Source: Euonymus europaeus (lineage: Eukaryota; Streptophyta; Magnoliopsida; Celastrales; Celastraceae). From it: a stretch of 64,000 nt of DNA. Made by a program: the position numbers and the translations under genes. Shown here in pieces: positions 36,022-48,800 of the stretch. The first letter of the stretch is position 1; every line of letters begins with the position of its first letter. The notes under the pieces are model-generated. The model was given only the letters and a program-made list of their open reading frames with translations, was not told where the DNA came from and did no database searches. Location: NCBI GenBank assembly GCA_963580455.1, contig OY756957.1, forward strand, positions 28,860,501 to 28,924,500. The letters run 5' to 3'.

Positions 36022-36516
36022 ATGGCAAGTGAAGGACGCGGCCAAGCTTGTTCAGTAAAGGTGCTAGAGGAGTTTACTTCCAACAGTGGGATGCCTTTTC
36101 CACGATACAAAACCGTAAGGGAACCCTCATGTGTTAGAACAACGGTTACCTTACGAAACCCAGACGTTGAGTTGGGTGCCCTGGGATGCGTGATTAAAGC
36201 ATGGACCACGTTCAATGGTGGTGAACTGGAAGTTCAGGAAGAATGTGCTCGACTTATGCTTCATAAGCTAAGAAACGATTTTGGTATACGGATACCAGGC
36301 TACAACTACGGGGAAAGCAGCAATCTGGCGATCCAACAACAGGAAACTAGAAGACTCCGACGGGAGGTTGTACGTCTTAGAGAGGAGAATCGAGGACTAC
36401 GGTATGAAAATGAAGTTCTTGCAAGTCAAGTCAGAGAATCAGAGGAGCGTGAGGAAGATTCTGAAGAGGAATCTGAGGAGGAACCAGTGTTTGAGGACAA
36501 ACACTGTATAACCTGA
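36022..36516 (+). CDS. Extra ORF: dsRNA-binding-domain-like protein with coiled coil (164 aa)
   Basis: Not part of a standard LTR element. Residues 11-30 (VKVLEEFTSNSGMPFPRY) look like helix 1 and the following Pro-x-Tyr of a double-stranded-RNA-binding domain. Residues 31-48 and 55-66 could supply the strands, and residues 70-84 (LEVQEECARLMLHKL) resemble the last helix. The basic Lys cluster that normally begins that helix is acidic here, so RNA binding is uncertain. Residues 104-140 are a coiled coil with Leu/Val heptads (LRREVVRLREENRGLRYE), and 141-160 are Glu/Asp-rich. The frame is intact in a young element, which suggests it is under use. No homologue is named; the dsRBD call is by pattern only. 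Confidence 0.6.
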   Translation: MASEGRGQACSVKVLEEFTSNSGMPFPRYKTVREPSCVRTTVTLRNPDVELGALGCVIKAWTTFNGGELEVQEECARLMLHKLRNDFGIRIPGYNYGESSNLAIQQQETRRLRREVVRLREENRGLRYENEVLASQVRESEEREEDSEEESEEEPVFEDKHCIT

Positions 36517-37147
36517 GAATAGTTACATGTGGTCTAGGTTATGTATAAGAATAATGCTCATAGAGCAAATATGAGTTCGAGTGTGTGAGATATGGGAACT
36601 AAGAGTAAGAAACCTTTGACATTAAGTGTAAGACCTATTAGTAAGGCGATGTATTGAACTTTGGTGTTGTTAAAAAAAAAAAATTATTATGTAATCGACT
36701 AAGGTTTGTAATATGAATGTGTGTATGAATGTATGGAATGGACAGGTAAAAATCCTTAAAAATTATGGTATGGACTTGTGGATAGATAATGCGTGATATA
36801 AGCCTGACAATGTCAGTTGTTTACCAATATGATATTAAAATGAAGTAAACGTTTAGATGGAATGACCGTAGCTTGGTAATGCGTATATCCATGTGGAGTA
36901 TGGAAATTGAAAGACCACCTTGGAAGTCGAAGATGACGGGAGCTATACGCTTCAACCGGTGAAGATTATGGACTGACAGGATAAAATCACAGGGTCGAGT
37001 GTGATTCCACTAGAAAAGGTTATGTGGATGTATCATGGAGCTGAGGAGGCGACATGAGAGTTAGAGTCAAAGATGCGGGAGAGGTACCCGAAATTGTTCG
37101 AAAATTTGGGTACGTATGTAGGTTAAATTTCGGGACGAAATTTCTTT
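36517..37147. other. 3' untranslated internal region of the LTR element
   Basis: No coding signal. It ends with the cgggacgaaatttctttaag block typical of the 3' end of plant gypsy elements, just before the purine tract. Confidence 0.6.
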
Positions 37148-37160
37148 AAGGGGGAAGGGA
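37148..37160 (+). promoter_or_regulatory. Polypurine tract
   Basis: aagggggaaggga directly abuts the 3' LTR, as expected for plus-strand DNA priming. Confidence 0.85.
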
Positions 37161-39579
37161 TGTAATACCCTGACCCAAAAAGATAGAAATAAATTGAAGT
37201 GTAAATTCGGGTTCGGAAAATATATATATCAAGAATTGGACTAATGTTGATTAAAAATGAGTGAGTCATAAATTAAATATAATTAATAGGAATGAAACAT
37301 TGAATAAAAATAAAAGTGTTAAAAATTTATATATATAAATATATATGTTACACATGAATATAGATACATAGTATATATATTGACCCACTTCGGTGGAGTC
37401 AATTGACTCCACCGAAGTGGAGTTATATATTGCAATAGATATGTACTTATAGTATATATATAAAAAATATATATAATAAATGAATGGTGCTGGCCGGGCC
37501 AGCACCATTCTTTAAATAAAAAAAAATATTGTTGTTGGCCGAAAGCCAACAAAAGCCAACAAAAGAAAAAAAAAAGAGAGACAGAAATCGCGAGAGACAG
37601 AGAAGGAAAAGAGAGAAGAAGAAAAGCTGGGAGAAGGAGAAAGGGAGAGGTGAGGGAGAAAGATTTTTGAGATGGTTTGGAGTGTATATAAAGTATAGAA
37701 GCTTTGGAGATTGTTTTGCCCTTGAAGGAGGTAAGGTTTGATTTCGAATTTTCCATATTATTGTTATATATTTTGTGCCATTCATACTAGAAATGTGATA
37801 AGAGTGTGAAGTAGAGTAAATTTTTGGGTTAAAAATGGAAGTTAAAGAGATTATATGTATTTTTGGAAAATGGGTGCCTAAGGGACGAATTTCTTCGATT
37901 CCGTTGATAGGATTGGAATTTTAGGCTAAATTTTGGATATGTTGGTAACTTAAGAGTGGGTAACCTACCCTCAAAATTTGAGACAATTCCATGAAGGAAT
38001 CGCTAAGGTCCTAGTGTAATCCTAAGAGGGAAATTTGGGGTTTACGGGGTTCGAGTAAGAATTTGAGCTTGGAATTTCATATGAGGGTTTAATAAGATAT
38101 ATTAGGAGACTTGAAATTGTTAATTTGGAATGGGTATGTGTAAGGGAGTGCGATTGCACATTTTAGGCTAATATGGCCTAGTTGAGAGAAATGTTTGATT
38201 TCGATGTTATTGATTTATTTCATATATATATATATATGAGGTTGGTTATGTTTTGACATTATATGGGGTTCGACTTTGCTTCTTTATTAGGTTTGGGAAA
38301 GTCGGAATCCTAAATCGGAAATTGGTAATAGCATTCTCTATTGTTGCTTGGATAATGAGGTAGGGATTCTTACCCTTTTATAACATTCCTTGGAGATTTC
38401 TCATTTCATTCTAAAGAGCTGTTGGTAAGCCTTCATTGTTCTTTGATTTGGGTTCTTGCCTGGATTGCTTCCTAGGAAGAACGAGCCATGAATGTTATTA
38501 TTGAAGTTATTGCATAACCGAATACATGTTTGATCATCTATCAAGCATAATTTATTCTTAAACATGCATCACGTAGTTACGTATGTATATAGGATTTATA
38601 TATATATGTTTATTCTTGCATATTGGACATGCTCATTAGATGCATTAGGAGTTGCGGGCACGGGCTCGTAGTTCCTATAAGAGTTATGTGTGGATGTGGG
38701 AGTCCGAGGGCGGGACGAGACCAACGTCTTATGGCTGGAGAGCTAATTAAGAGTTCGGTCATATAACCGTGTCGGATGTCTCATGAGGTGACACCTATGT
38801 GGTCTAGGGGCAGTGTCAAGGTTTCCGATGATATGCCGGACATCCGTTGAAAAATGCCAAGAGGGACCATATAGTGATGAAGTTGTTGTTTATTATTAAT
38901 GTGCTCATAATAGATGCCATGTTGCTGCATTATGCCATGTTTTCCAATTCAGCCGAATTATCTCGTTAAATCTTTATTTCCCTACTGAGCCTTCTGCTCA
39001 CCCTACTTCTTTTTTATGATCTTCAGGTGAATCTGGTACGAATGTCCAGCCGACGGATCAGTAGGTGGAGACGTGACATAGAAACGCCACCTTGGAGCTT
39101 AGGTTCTTAATAATGTGAAAAATCTTGTTTATCTAGTACATTTAGTACTTAGATCGGTTTAATGGATTAAGTATTTATCTTTCTTTTACATTATGAGGAG
39201 GATGATGGACGGTCGAGAGCTGCGCCGTTAAACCGGGACTCTCGTACCGAGATTACGGAACTATGTTCCGGATGTTGAACTATATACTGGTTATGTGATG
39301 AATGACCTCTTTAATTGACCTTGCATGTGATTAGGTGGCCTGAGGCCCTGCCTAGAGTGTGATTGTGGTTAGCTGGCCTGAGGCCCTGCTAGGTTGCGGA
39401 TTGAGATTCATTTATGATATATATATATATTGGTGTTGATTGTTGCTCAGGTTGGCACTCTCCGATTTACGGGGAGATGCTGCCGGATTTTCGTTAGAAT
39501 CCGTGTTAGGTTGACGTGAGAGGAAGTCTTTATGAGACTAGTGACGTCATCGGTAGCGCTCCCGGTTCGGGGCGTTACA
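37161..39579 (+). repeat. 3' LTR
   Basis: The same length as the 5' LTR. AT-run lengths also match at the two microsatellites checked. The hairpins recur at 37385-37420 and 37482-37510. Confidence 0.92.
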
Positions 39580-39602
39580 ACCAATGGGACTGAAAACACT
39601 AA

Positions 39603-40062
39603 GGCTATGCTTGGATTGAGGGGTAAGAGAGTCAAGTGAGGGAGAATAAATAACTTGCTTGGATTGAGAGTAGGGGTTTAAGAGGGGGGTGATAGAGGGT
39701 TAAGTGGGGAACATTTCGAATTTTTTGTCCATTTTCTTCCTCTCCCAAATTGGGGTGTTAAGGAGGGGAAGAGATACATATTTTTTTAAAATTTTAAAAT
39801 ACCCTTTAATTACAAGATGACTAGAGTTCATAATGAGTTATAATTTAAAGGTATTTTAGTAACTATAACATTTTTATTACTCTTTTTCACCCAAAGCTTC
39901 CAATCGAAGTAAAGAGACAATAAACACACCTCACTTAATTCCCCTTCAATTCAAACAAAGTTATGTATTATAATTTTCCCTCCCCTCCCCTTCGCTTAAC
40001 TTCCTTCTACTTAACTCCACTTAACTTCCCTTATTTTTTTCCTCCTCAATCTACGCAGAGCC
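39603..40062. mobile_element. Harbinger-like MITE (460 bp)
   Basis: Terminal inverted repeats ggctatgcttggattgagg and cctcaatctacgcagagcc (three mismatches), flanked by the direct trinucleotide TAA at 39600-39602 and 40063-40065. The trinucleotide duplication and GG start fit PIF/Harbinger (Tourist) MITEs. No coding capacity. Confidence 0.7.
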
Positions 40063-40065
40063 TAA

Positions 40066-41290
40066 AAGTCGAACATAATTGGCCGAGTTTTATTTTCCAT
40101 TTCACTGTTTTCCACCTACAGTTTGGTTAACTTAATTTAGACTCAATATTTTTCAAGTTATATATTTCGTAATTTATGTGGGGTGCAAATATAACGGAAT
40201 TGTTGAAAAATAAGGAGGTGTAAATAAAACTCCCCAAATCATTAGAGCTTCATTGGAGTGAAAGGAAGTGATTTTTTGTCTTGACACAAACCAAATTGAG
40301 TCTCTCTCTTAACCAGCTCAACAACCGTCTGATGTCGGTCAAGTTATCTTAAATATATATATCTTGGATATATGCATGTGTTGAATATTCCATCTTCCAC
40401 TTGTGACTTGTTCTTTGCGAAATAAAATGGCTAAAAAAATGCACTCGAAATAAATTAATAATTTAATATCATAGAGAATCTTGTAGCATCTGATTCATGA
40501 CATCACATGCTCTTGCCGTATTGCAGACTATATACTATAAGTCAACGTTAACCATTAGTAAATCGGACCCCTTAAAATTTTCTGAAACAAATTGGTTGTC
40601 CATTAAATTAATTATGGATGACATTTTATCCGTATTCTAAGAAAAATTTGTCAACAGAAACTGATGCAGATACTCTTGATTGACTAGACAAGTAGTTAAC
40701 TAAAACACACCTCCCTTTTATGCCATTGACACCGAGTGATTGAGATAGATAAATGCACAGAGCACCCATAAGGATTGTGTCCTATTAAAATTTAAACCGA
40801 ATTTCACTTTTATTATACAAAAAAAATTTAGACACATTCATTCAAATAATCGATACATGTCTTCTAATAATAATTACATCAATAAAATATAAATTTTTAT
40901 ATAATTTTTTCATTTCCCTATTAACAAGGATTTCATTATTCCATTTCTCCATAGTCATATACTCGATTATATCAACAAAACACATATCTCAATAGAGTTA
41001 TAATAATAAAAACACACATTTCCTTAATCAGGTATTTCCCAACAAAAACACACCAATTACACGTGCTGTAATACTTTAGCCTTGGAATCGGAAGTTGTCA
41101 AAGAACAGGCTGTACATACAGCCAAATTCAACAATATTGTTTATTGCATCAACTAAAGTTTCTAGATTTTAACAAAAATAATGCAAAAACTTCTAGAGAG
41201 AGAGAGTGTGTGTGTGTGTTTCAGAGTTGAGAGAAGGGCAATCGCCCTTCCTCGCTCTGCTTTCGCTCAATCTATCCAATATATAGAGCG
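40066..41290. other. AT-rich intergenic DNA
   Basis: Nothing supported until the promoter of the next gene. Confidence 0.5.
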
Positions 41291-41293
41291 TCT

Positions 41294-41389
41294 ATCGTGC
41301 GATACCTCTACGTGCGATGTTTCTTTTTGTATCGTGCGATGCCTTTTGATCATCTCTAATACTAATACACACATTGTTTCTCTTTATAT
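41294..41389 (+). promoter_or_regulatory. Probable promoter of the bZIP-like gene
   Basis: Three gtgcga-type motifs (atcgtgcgat, acgtgcgatg, atcgtgcgat) at 41294-41342, then a tttatatatc TATA-like box at 41381-41390, about 60 bases before the ATG. The motif resembles the one in the coiled-coil gene cluster. Confidence 0.4.
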
Positions 41390-41446
41390 ATCAACGGGTG
41401 GTGTGTGCTTGGTTTCTTACCATTAAGTTTGTCTGCAGATTGATCA

Positions 41447-42496
41447 ATGGAAGCACTTGACATAGCTGATCTTAGCAAAGCAGTTGTGGGAGAGAATTTA
41501 TCATACCTCCTGGAAGATAACACAGCTGGTACGCAAAACAATTGGTTATTTCTTATACAATTTTGTTTCTTGTGTGTGTGTGTGTGTTATATCTTGATAA
41601 AATTGTGTATAGTGGCAGGGAGAACAGAATCATCGATGTTGAATCAAATTAGTCAAGATGATCTTCACCAAGTTGTATGGCCACAACCAAACCAGGTTGC
41701 CACGAGCAGAGGAGTTAACCTGTGGAGAAAAGCTCTGGGGATTGTTTCACAAGACAGGATTGCAAGGAAAAGATTGAGCGACAAGGCTTATCGTGACCGA
41801 TGTAAGGTAAAGATTGTAATACAATCAAGTCCAAGTTGAGATAAGAGTATAATTACGGTAGGTTGACAGTCAGCGTAAAATTTTGCGGAAACTCTCATGA
41901 ATTCATGCATGTCACAGTTCCTCTTTTTGTTGTTCTCCCTTTAATTTGCCTTTTTGTGGTCATGAAGAAAGGGAAAAAGGAAATGCAGGATGAGTTAGAT
42001 AAGCTGACAATAGAAAACAAGCATGCCAAGTGGACAAATCAATCGATAAAGACTGAAATAGATTCTATGAATCAAAATTTACAATCAGCATCCATGGAGA
42101 GTAAACAACTCCAAAATGTAATGTGCAAATTGAGGCGTCAAAATGGAAGCCAGCAAGTTCTTACAGAAGCATTTCTGCAAAAAATGGCCAGTTTCTCTCT
42201 GTTTCAATTACTCAAATTTTCTGCAGTATTTTCAATTAATTGGAGTTAACCATGCTTATGAGCTTGTTCCAATGCAGGTTGGTTGCAAGGATGGAGATGA
42301 CCGGCTCAAGAAGTTAACGGATGAAGTTACAAAATTAAGGCAAAATGTTGCTTACACTGGCTGGATGGAAGAGACGATGCAACTTCTAAATAGGGTTGCA
42401 GATTTAAAACATCAGAATAAGGATCTCAAATTGCAAGTTCAAGCTTTGTGTGAGAAGATAAGCAATGACAAAGACTTTGAAGAGATCCAAGCATAG
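41447..42496 (+). CDS. Atypical bZIP-like coiled-coil protein (about four exons)
   Basis: Exons: 41447-41528; 41619-41806 (or starting 41613, tandem acceptors); 41968 to about 42154 or 42194; 42278-42496. The N-terminus begins MEALDIADLSKAVV. The segment RKRLSDKAYRDRCK, joined by splicing to KGKKEMQDELDKL, resembles a bZIP basic region running into a leucine zipper, except that the invariant Asn is Asp. More coiled coil follows, ending KISNDKDFEEIQA. The exon 3-4 junction is unsure: a caa/gttctt donor keeps the frame but is weak. Function unknown; a transcriptional or dimerising role is inference. It is convergent with the polymerase gene (3' ends 333 bases apart). Confidence 0.6.
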
Positions 42497-42829
42497 TAAG
42501 ACTACTGTTGTATAGTTGTATCATAGTCAGAGAGTCAGAAGTTGTAGACTTGCAGATCTAATTGTTAGCTTCTGGGTTATGTTAGTTCATTTTGTAACAA
42601 ATCCACTATTTTTGGTTTCTATTTCATCAAATTTTGTAAATTCTTACAGAGTAGATTATCAGTTCCTTAATTACAGCAAATACATAATTATCCCAGACTC
42701 CACGATTTTCCTGATTTCCCACTTTCCATCATTCTGATTAAATTTACCAATCCCACTTACATCAGGAGCCAAATGTGCTTCTACTTTGAAATGCAACACA
42801 ACTATGTACAAGCTGATTTCATAGGCTGA

Positions 42830-45800
42830 CTATGAATTTTTAGTGGGTGAGAAGTAATGAGAAATGCTTGAGCCTCGTTTAGCTATATTAGGTTGCTTAT
42901 GAGGCCGGAGTGCAGCACGAATTTCCACCTGGATTTCTGGTGGTAACTCATCAATGACAGATTGGTCAATTTCGTTGATATTGTAACTCCATGCTTTTCT
43001 TCTTCGTTCATGTTGACCAGAGCTATGCCTGCCATTATTGCTTCCAGCCTCAGCAAGAGGATTTTCTTCCAGCAGAACAGCTTCATTCAACTCTGAACAG
43101 CTACCGATGACAGATTCAACGCCAGCACCTGAGTTTCAACGCATGAAGGGAGGGAAATAGAGGGAGTGAAGACAAAAAGAACTGGAATGCTTCAGAGGGT
43201 TACGAAGCTTACCTAACAATAATGAAGCTTTGGCATCTTGAACAGTTTCAGCGCACTCCTCTTTTTGCGAAGTGCTAGAGGGGCTACCGCTCTTGAGATA
43301 TTTCAATATCGAATATGTGCCCTGGGACATGTAAGGAGCAAAATAAGATATTTTCTATATAGTCATGCTGGTGCATGGTATAATTTATGTCACAATGTTA
43401 CGTGGTTACTTTTTCGGGCCTTTCGGCCAAGGACTAAGGTTCTTCTTGCCTCAAAATATGTGATCATAACTAATATAGCATTGCCCTTGTTCTATTTTCT
43501 TCTGTTTTCATTGCATATTTCGGCCCCATACTCAAGCAGTGGTGCTATTTTAAATCAAAACCCTGACGATAAGATCTATCTACTACAGACTGCAACTATC
43601 CTTTTCTTTTCTTTTACAAAGAGGGGAACAGGATAATTTGGGTTCCCATAAAGGTTTGGTAAATCCCTAGACACAGCCTAAACATAACTTATTGAAGTAT
43701 CAAAACAGTAGGGTTCTATTCATACACAAAAATTCAACTAGCCGGTACTCATGCAAGAGCATTGTGGTTAAAGGAGCAGTAAATCAGTGAGAAATGACTG
43801 AGCACAATGCTAACCTTGTCCTTCATTGTGTTCCTTTTGTGTTCCTGTTGTTCCAAACTAGGCATGTCATTCTTGAGTACAGGCTCATCCCTATGAAAGT
43901 CACTTTCTGAATTATTTTGCCTCAGTATGTGACAGCTTGCAGTCCTTGAATGAGCACCTAACCTTGATAAGAGGAATCTTCCATAAGAGATAACTTAGGA
44001 AACAGAGTTCAATAGCCCACACACACAAAAAAAAAAAAAAACCTATCACCTTCCAATGACAATGGTAAAGTTTCTCGCGTTAACTCATCTTGTGCCTGCT
44101 TTGAGGAAGAGCACGACAAATCCTGCATGTGAAACAATATCATACGCATGAAATGATCTTAAATGGGACATCATCTTTCTAAAGCAGAATAATCTTATCA
44201 GTATCAAAAACCTGGTCTCTTCCTGTGGCCATTTCCTGCTCTTCTTGACCCAAGCAAGACTGAAAGCAGGCATTCTCAGGCAACTCAGTGCATGGCTCGG
44301 TTGAAATGAATTCCATAAAGCTTCCACTACCTAGGTTAACAGCTAACCCCCATCAGACCGAGAAAAGGGGAATTAACAATTTAATAATGCATGAAGGATA
44401 AAACCTTATACACCTGTTGGTGACAGAACTATAGTTTCTTTGCTGAAGTTATCTGTTAACGGCATTGGTGAACACTCGGATGAATTTTGGCCACGAAAGT
44501 ATTTTGTGATTGAACATGTTCCCTACGAAGATGTTTGCAAAGTACAAGGCATCCATAAAATAAGCGCATAGGATCAATATAATTTAATGAATGGAATATG
44601 AATAATAATAATACAGATGGCAACCAATTCAATTACATAATTAGTTGGAAACTTTTTCACTACTTCAATGACCTGACTCATTTAAAATAGCCCATATGTA
44701 ACAGCTAATGATCAGGTTGACAAACATTTTCCTGGAGAAAGTTTGACTATGAAGATCAAAGAATCAACTGTTGGAAGTAAGGAATCAAGTCAATTACATG
44801 ATGTAAGACAAACGAAGTAAATCCAAACTTACAGATTGAATAGCAACGATTTTACTTGCTGAAATAGATAGAGATGTTATTCCCCATTTAGTATGTTGGC
44901 TTCCTTGACCCGTAATCCCATATGGCCCCAAGTATTCACGTAATCCAGCTTGAAAAAGGCTGAAAGCATCTTCTTGAATCTTTGCAGCACCATACCTTAA
45001 TGAACAAGACTTGGAAGGGAACTTCTCACGAGTACCAGCTTCACTGGACTGAGAAGATACCCCGTAATCAGGACAAGAATACAATAATTATTTGACTAAC
45101 CTACGAACATTCAGAAAGATAAGAAAAGTCGATGCATGCTAAGTAGAATATAGGTACGTTATATGCTCTAGCATGTAGAGTGAGAGTATGTGCAATCCGC
45201 TTATTTTGGTCCAAGTCAAAGCAAAGACGTTCACTGAGTTCTTCGCATAATTGATTGAGCCAATGCTGAACCTAATAAGAAGTAACATACAATGAATCAA
45301 TGATACAAACACAGAGTCAGCGGAACAACATCGTTGTTAAAGCTTAAATGGGCATGAAGACGTGGAGCAGACATTGTAAGAATACTAAAGCATTTTCCAT
45401 GAAATCCCTGAAAGACGGAGCTAAGAAGAACAGAAGCAGATGCTAGGCTAATCTAGAAAAAAATTCAGAGAAGACAAGACATAGATTTGAAACAATACAG
45501 CCCTGCACGGAAAGACAACAATTTCTATTTGCATTTAATTAAAAATAAGTTCCTCCAATCAAACAAGATCATGTAAACCATGATTATATCAAGTTTGATT
45601 GCATATACTCTTCCTATTCCTGAAAGAGTGAAACTTCTCTGACCACAATAGTAAGGGGAAAAAACTATTTTCACCTCCATTTGAACTCTATGATTGTAGC
45701 TTCCAACTACATTTTAGTAACAGTACTACCGATAGGCGATAGTCACCTCATCCTAATTGCCACTTTGCCAGACATCTTCTATTTTGCGACAGTTGTCAGA

Positions 45801-48800
45801 ATCCAAAAACATTCCCTGTATTAAGTATTTAATTGTGAACAGAAGGTCCAGGAACTATAAAGCTGCTAAATACTACAAAGCCACTAACGCAACCGAGTTG
45901 ACGCTTATAAAAAAATAAAAAATCTCATGGACTTATCTTCATTACAGCATTTAGGGACTTCAGTAGTCAGCCTTTATGGCAATACATTACACATTTACCA
46001 TGTACATGAGTTAATAGGGATGAACATCTCCAAGAAGAAAAGACAGACATCTAGAGATAAGATTCTTACAGAATCAATTGTCTTTAAAGCCTGAGGGCCA
46101 GGAAATGTCTTCCCAGAACCATGGCTCTTAGGCAGAAGGCGTCCCTCGACTTCGTCCCCACTGATTCCTCTTGCAATATTCCATAACCACGTACTGCCAT
46201 ACATATAAATAAGGGATCAGAAAAAGGGAAAAAACTGAATACTTCTTCAAGAACTATGCAAACAGAAAACCAACATTTGCCAAGAAGTCCTCCCTTACAT
46301 ATACAAGACCTTAAGTTTTAATATACATTACAAAAAAATTGGGAAAACATCAAAGTTTTCAACTTCACAAGAAATGGTCAGCTTAAATTTTTTATTTTCT
46401 TCCAAACAATAGAGACAAAAGGAAGAAGGAGCACTCAATGTCAGTCAACATGAAAACAAATACTGGAAAGACGTTTTTTCAAAAGAAAGAAACTGAAATT
46501 CACAAGTTACCCAGCATCAAATATAAATTATGGTTAAATACATCTAAAGAAAAATAAATCTCGTTGCCAGATATCCAAATAAGTTAACACAATTTTATTC
46601 AACAATAGATTGCTACCCAGTATTTATTCCATAACATTCTCGAAGCTTCTCTACTGAAAACTGCAAAAGTTCTCCCACAGTGCTCACACGCAGGTCACTT
46701 TGTAATGAACTCCCCAACTTTCCACCAAGTTGTTTCCTGCAAACAAATTTGGGAATCATCCATCATGTTTAGGACTGAGAGACCTACTAGTGACTTCCAG
46801 CATAAAATAAACAATGCTGAGCAGGTGAAAAAACTTATTGCTACAGTAAGAATGTACAAAGCATGTTAACCAACCATGGAAAAGTAACAGTGAAATTATG
46901 GCTTAATATGGCACTTACATTTTTTTTATCGGAAAGGAACGGAGTAATCCTTCTACAGATGAGGAGGGCACAAGAGTTTGTTGCGCAGGTTTATTCATGG
47001 CACTAGCAAGTTTGGCCAGCATCTGCTAGCACTAGCAGTCATGTAATACGAGACTATAAGATAAACCAAATGGAGCTATCTTTTGTGAGTCATGACTTTC
47101 TTACCTTATTATGTGCAATTCCAGCAGAGCATGTAAATTCAGTCTCCTTCAAAACTTGCATCCTTAGTTCTGCAACAATAATGGCCCCACAAGCTAATAA
47201 CTTATCCCGGTACTCAGCATCAGCCCTACATAACCACTCCTTCGCGTTTACTTTGGTGTCACTGCCATCCTGATTTCAATACCAATATGAAAACAGTTAC
47301 CCCAAGTGAGTAAGTATACATCCCTTCCCAGGAACAAGCCTCCTATGTTTAAAACATCATCTTTTGCTACATATTTATTTTGGCAAATGATATTCATGTA
47401 ACTTATGCTCCGTTTAGTTCAAGGACAATCAAGTTTTAGGAAAATTTATTTACAGGTGTTCGTGTCAAGGTGTCCTTTACATATTTGCATAAAACATATG
47501 TTCTAAAGCCAATTATTTTCCCTTAAGGAAAATATGGATTTTAACAAGTTAGATTTTCCTTGAAACAAATAGTCTTAGTGAATCCTTAAGAACCCAACCA
47601 TGAATCCATGATGACCACTCACGAAAGCTTACCAAAATGGAACCCAAAGACCAAAAGAGGGGAAACAACCAAAGTTTTTTCAATGAGCACTAGCAGGATC
47701 TTATTTTTCACCTCTTTGCCACAATTTTGGTTCTAATATATAAGTACTTAAGGAGAGATACCCTATCAATATATTGACATGCTTTTGTTTAGAGCTTGTT
47801 TGAGAATATTAATACAGAAGTAAGTTGATTTTCCCCACTAGAGACATTCAAAATTGTTTTGCACAACTTGATAATAAGATATCAAGTGATTCAAGTCTGT
47901 CTTTCAAACTTTTGAAATTCAATCAACTTCATCATTCGGCACCACAAAGCCATGTAGCAAAAGAAACAGGAAAATAAGCAAGCATTATTCTCACCTCCTC
48001 GAGCCCCAAAATGTGGGACTTGAGAGCTTCCTCATCGATTAACTCTAAGCTTTCAGGAGGATTCTCCGCTAGCATATGCTCAGCAGCATCAGTTAGGTCT
48101 AGATACACTTCATCAATTGAAGCTCTCTCACATCGACCCTTCCTTGCAAGAACTGAAACCACCTGCAGAATTGTCAAATCCTCACAATTTTACATTGTGA
48201 ATTGCCAATTATAAGCTTGAAGCTATTAAATAAACTTTGAATTTCTAGATACCTCTGAACCTGCATTACGGTATGCATTCAAGTCAGCTTTACCACGGGC
48301 TACAGGGACCTGGACCAGCTGGATTTGTGGGCAAACTTGCTTTGCCTCATCACCTCGCATTGAACTGGAAAGCATACATAAAATTGTCATGTTTCAAATA
48401 AAAAATTGGCTACCAACAAACAATTCTAAAAATTAACATAAACATCATACTAACCGCTTCACGCCAAATTTGCGTGCTTCATAGCTAACAGCTATCAAGC
48501 CTCCACCTTTCCATTCATTGTACTGTACCACAGCAGCAGGTAAGCCCCTCAAATGTGGCTGCTTCCGCTGCTCCACTACAGTAGAAAAAATTTTACACTT
48601 AGGCCAAGACGAGGACACTATGCCAAAAGTGCATATACATATAAAATCTTCAAAAGAGTTTGTACATTCCCAGAAAATTAACATCCACCCTCCCCAGGAT
48701 AACAAAAACATTACAAAAAACCTATGCTATTGGACAACGATGCAGGAATGAAGCTCCCAAAGCCTCAGATGCAGGCATTTGATAAATAAAGTGAAAGGTC

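Larger units (their letters stand above)
30610..39579 (+). mobile_element. Non-autonomous Ty3/gypsy-type LTR retrotransposon (8,970 bp)
   Basis: Complete ends: a 5' LTR and 3' LTR of the same length (2,419 bp), starting TGTAAT and ending GTTACA. A primer site follows the 5' LTR and a purine tract precedes the 3' LTR. Inside are gag, a long non-coding stretch and an extra 164-codon ORF. Reverse transcriptase, RNase H and integrase are absent, so it must depend on a partner element. The gag style, PBS and LTR length suggest the Tekay/Del chromovirus group (inference). It fits the known class of gag-only LTR elements (TR-GAG). Target duplication is accga versus accaa, one mismatch. Confidence 0.9.

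Noticed and set aside
39447..39635. Minus-strand ORF crossing the 3' LTR boundary
   Set aside because: It spans the junction between the element and its flank, so it cannot be an old gene.
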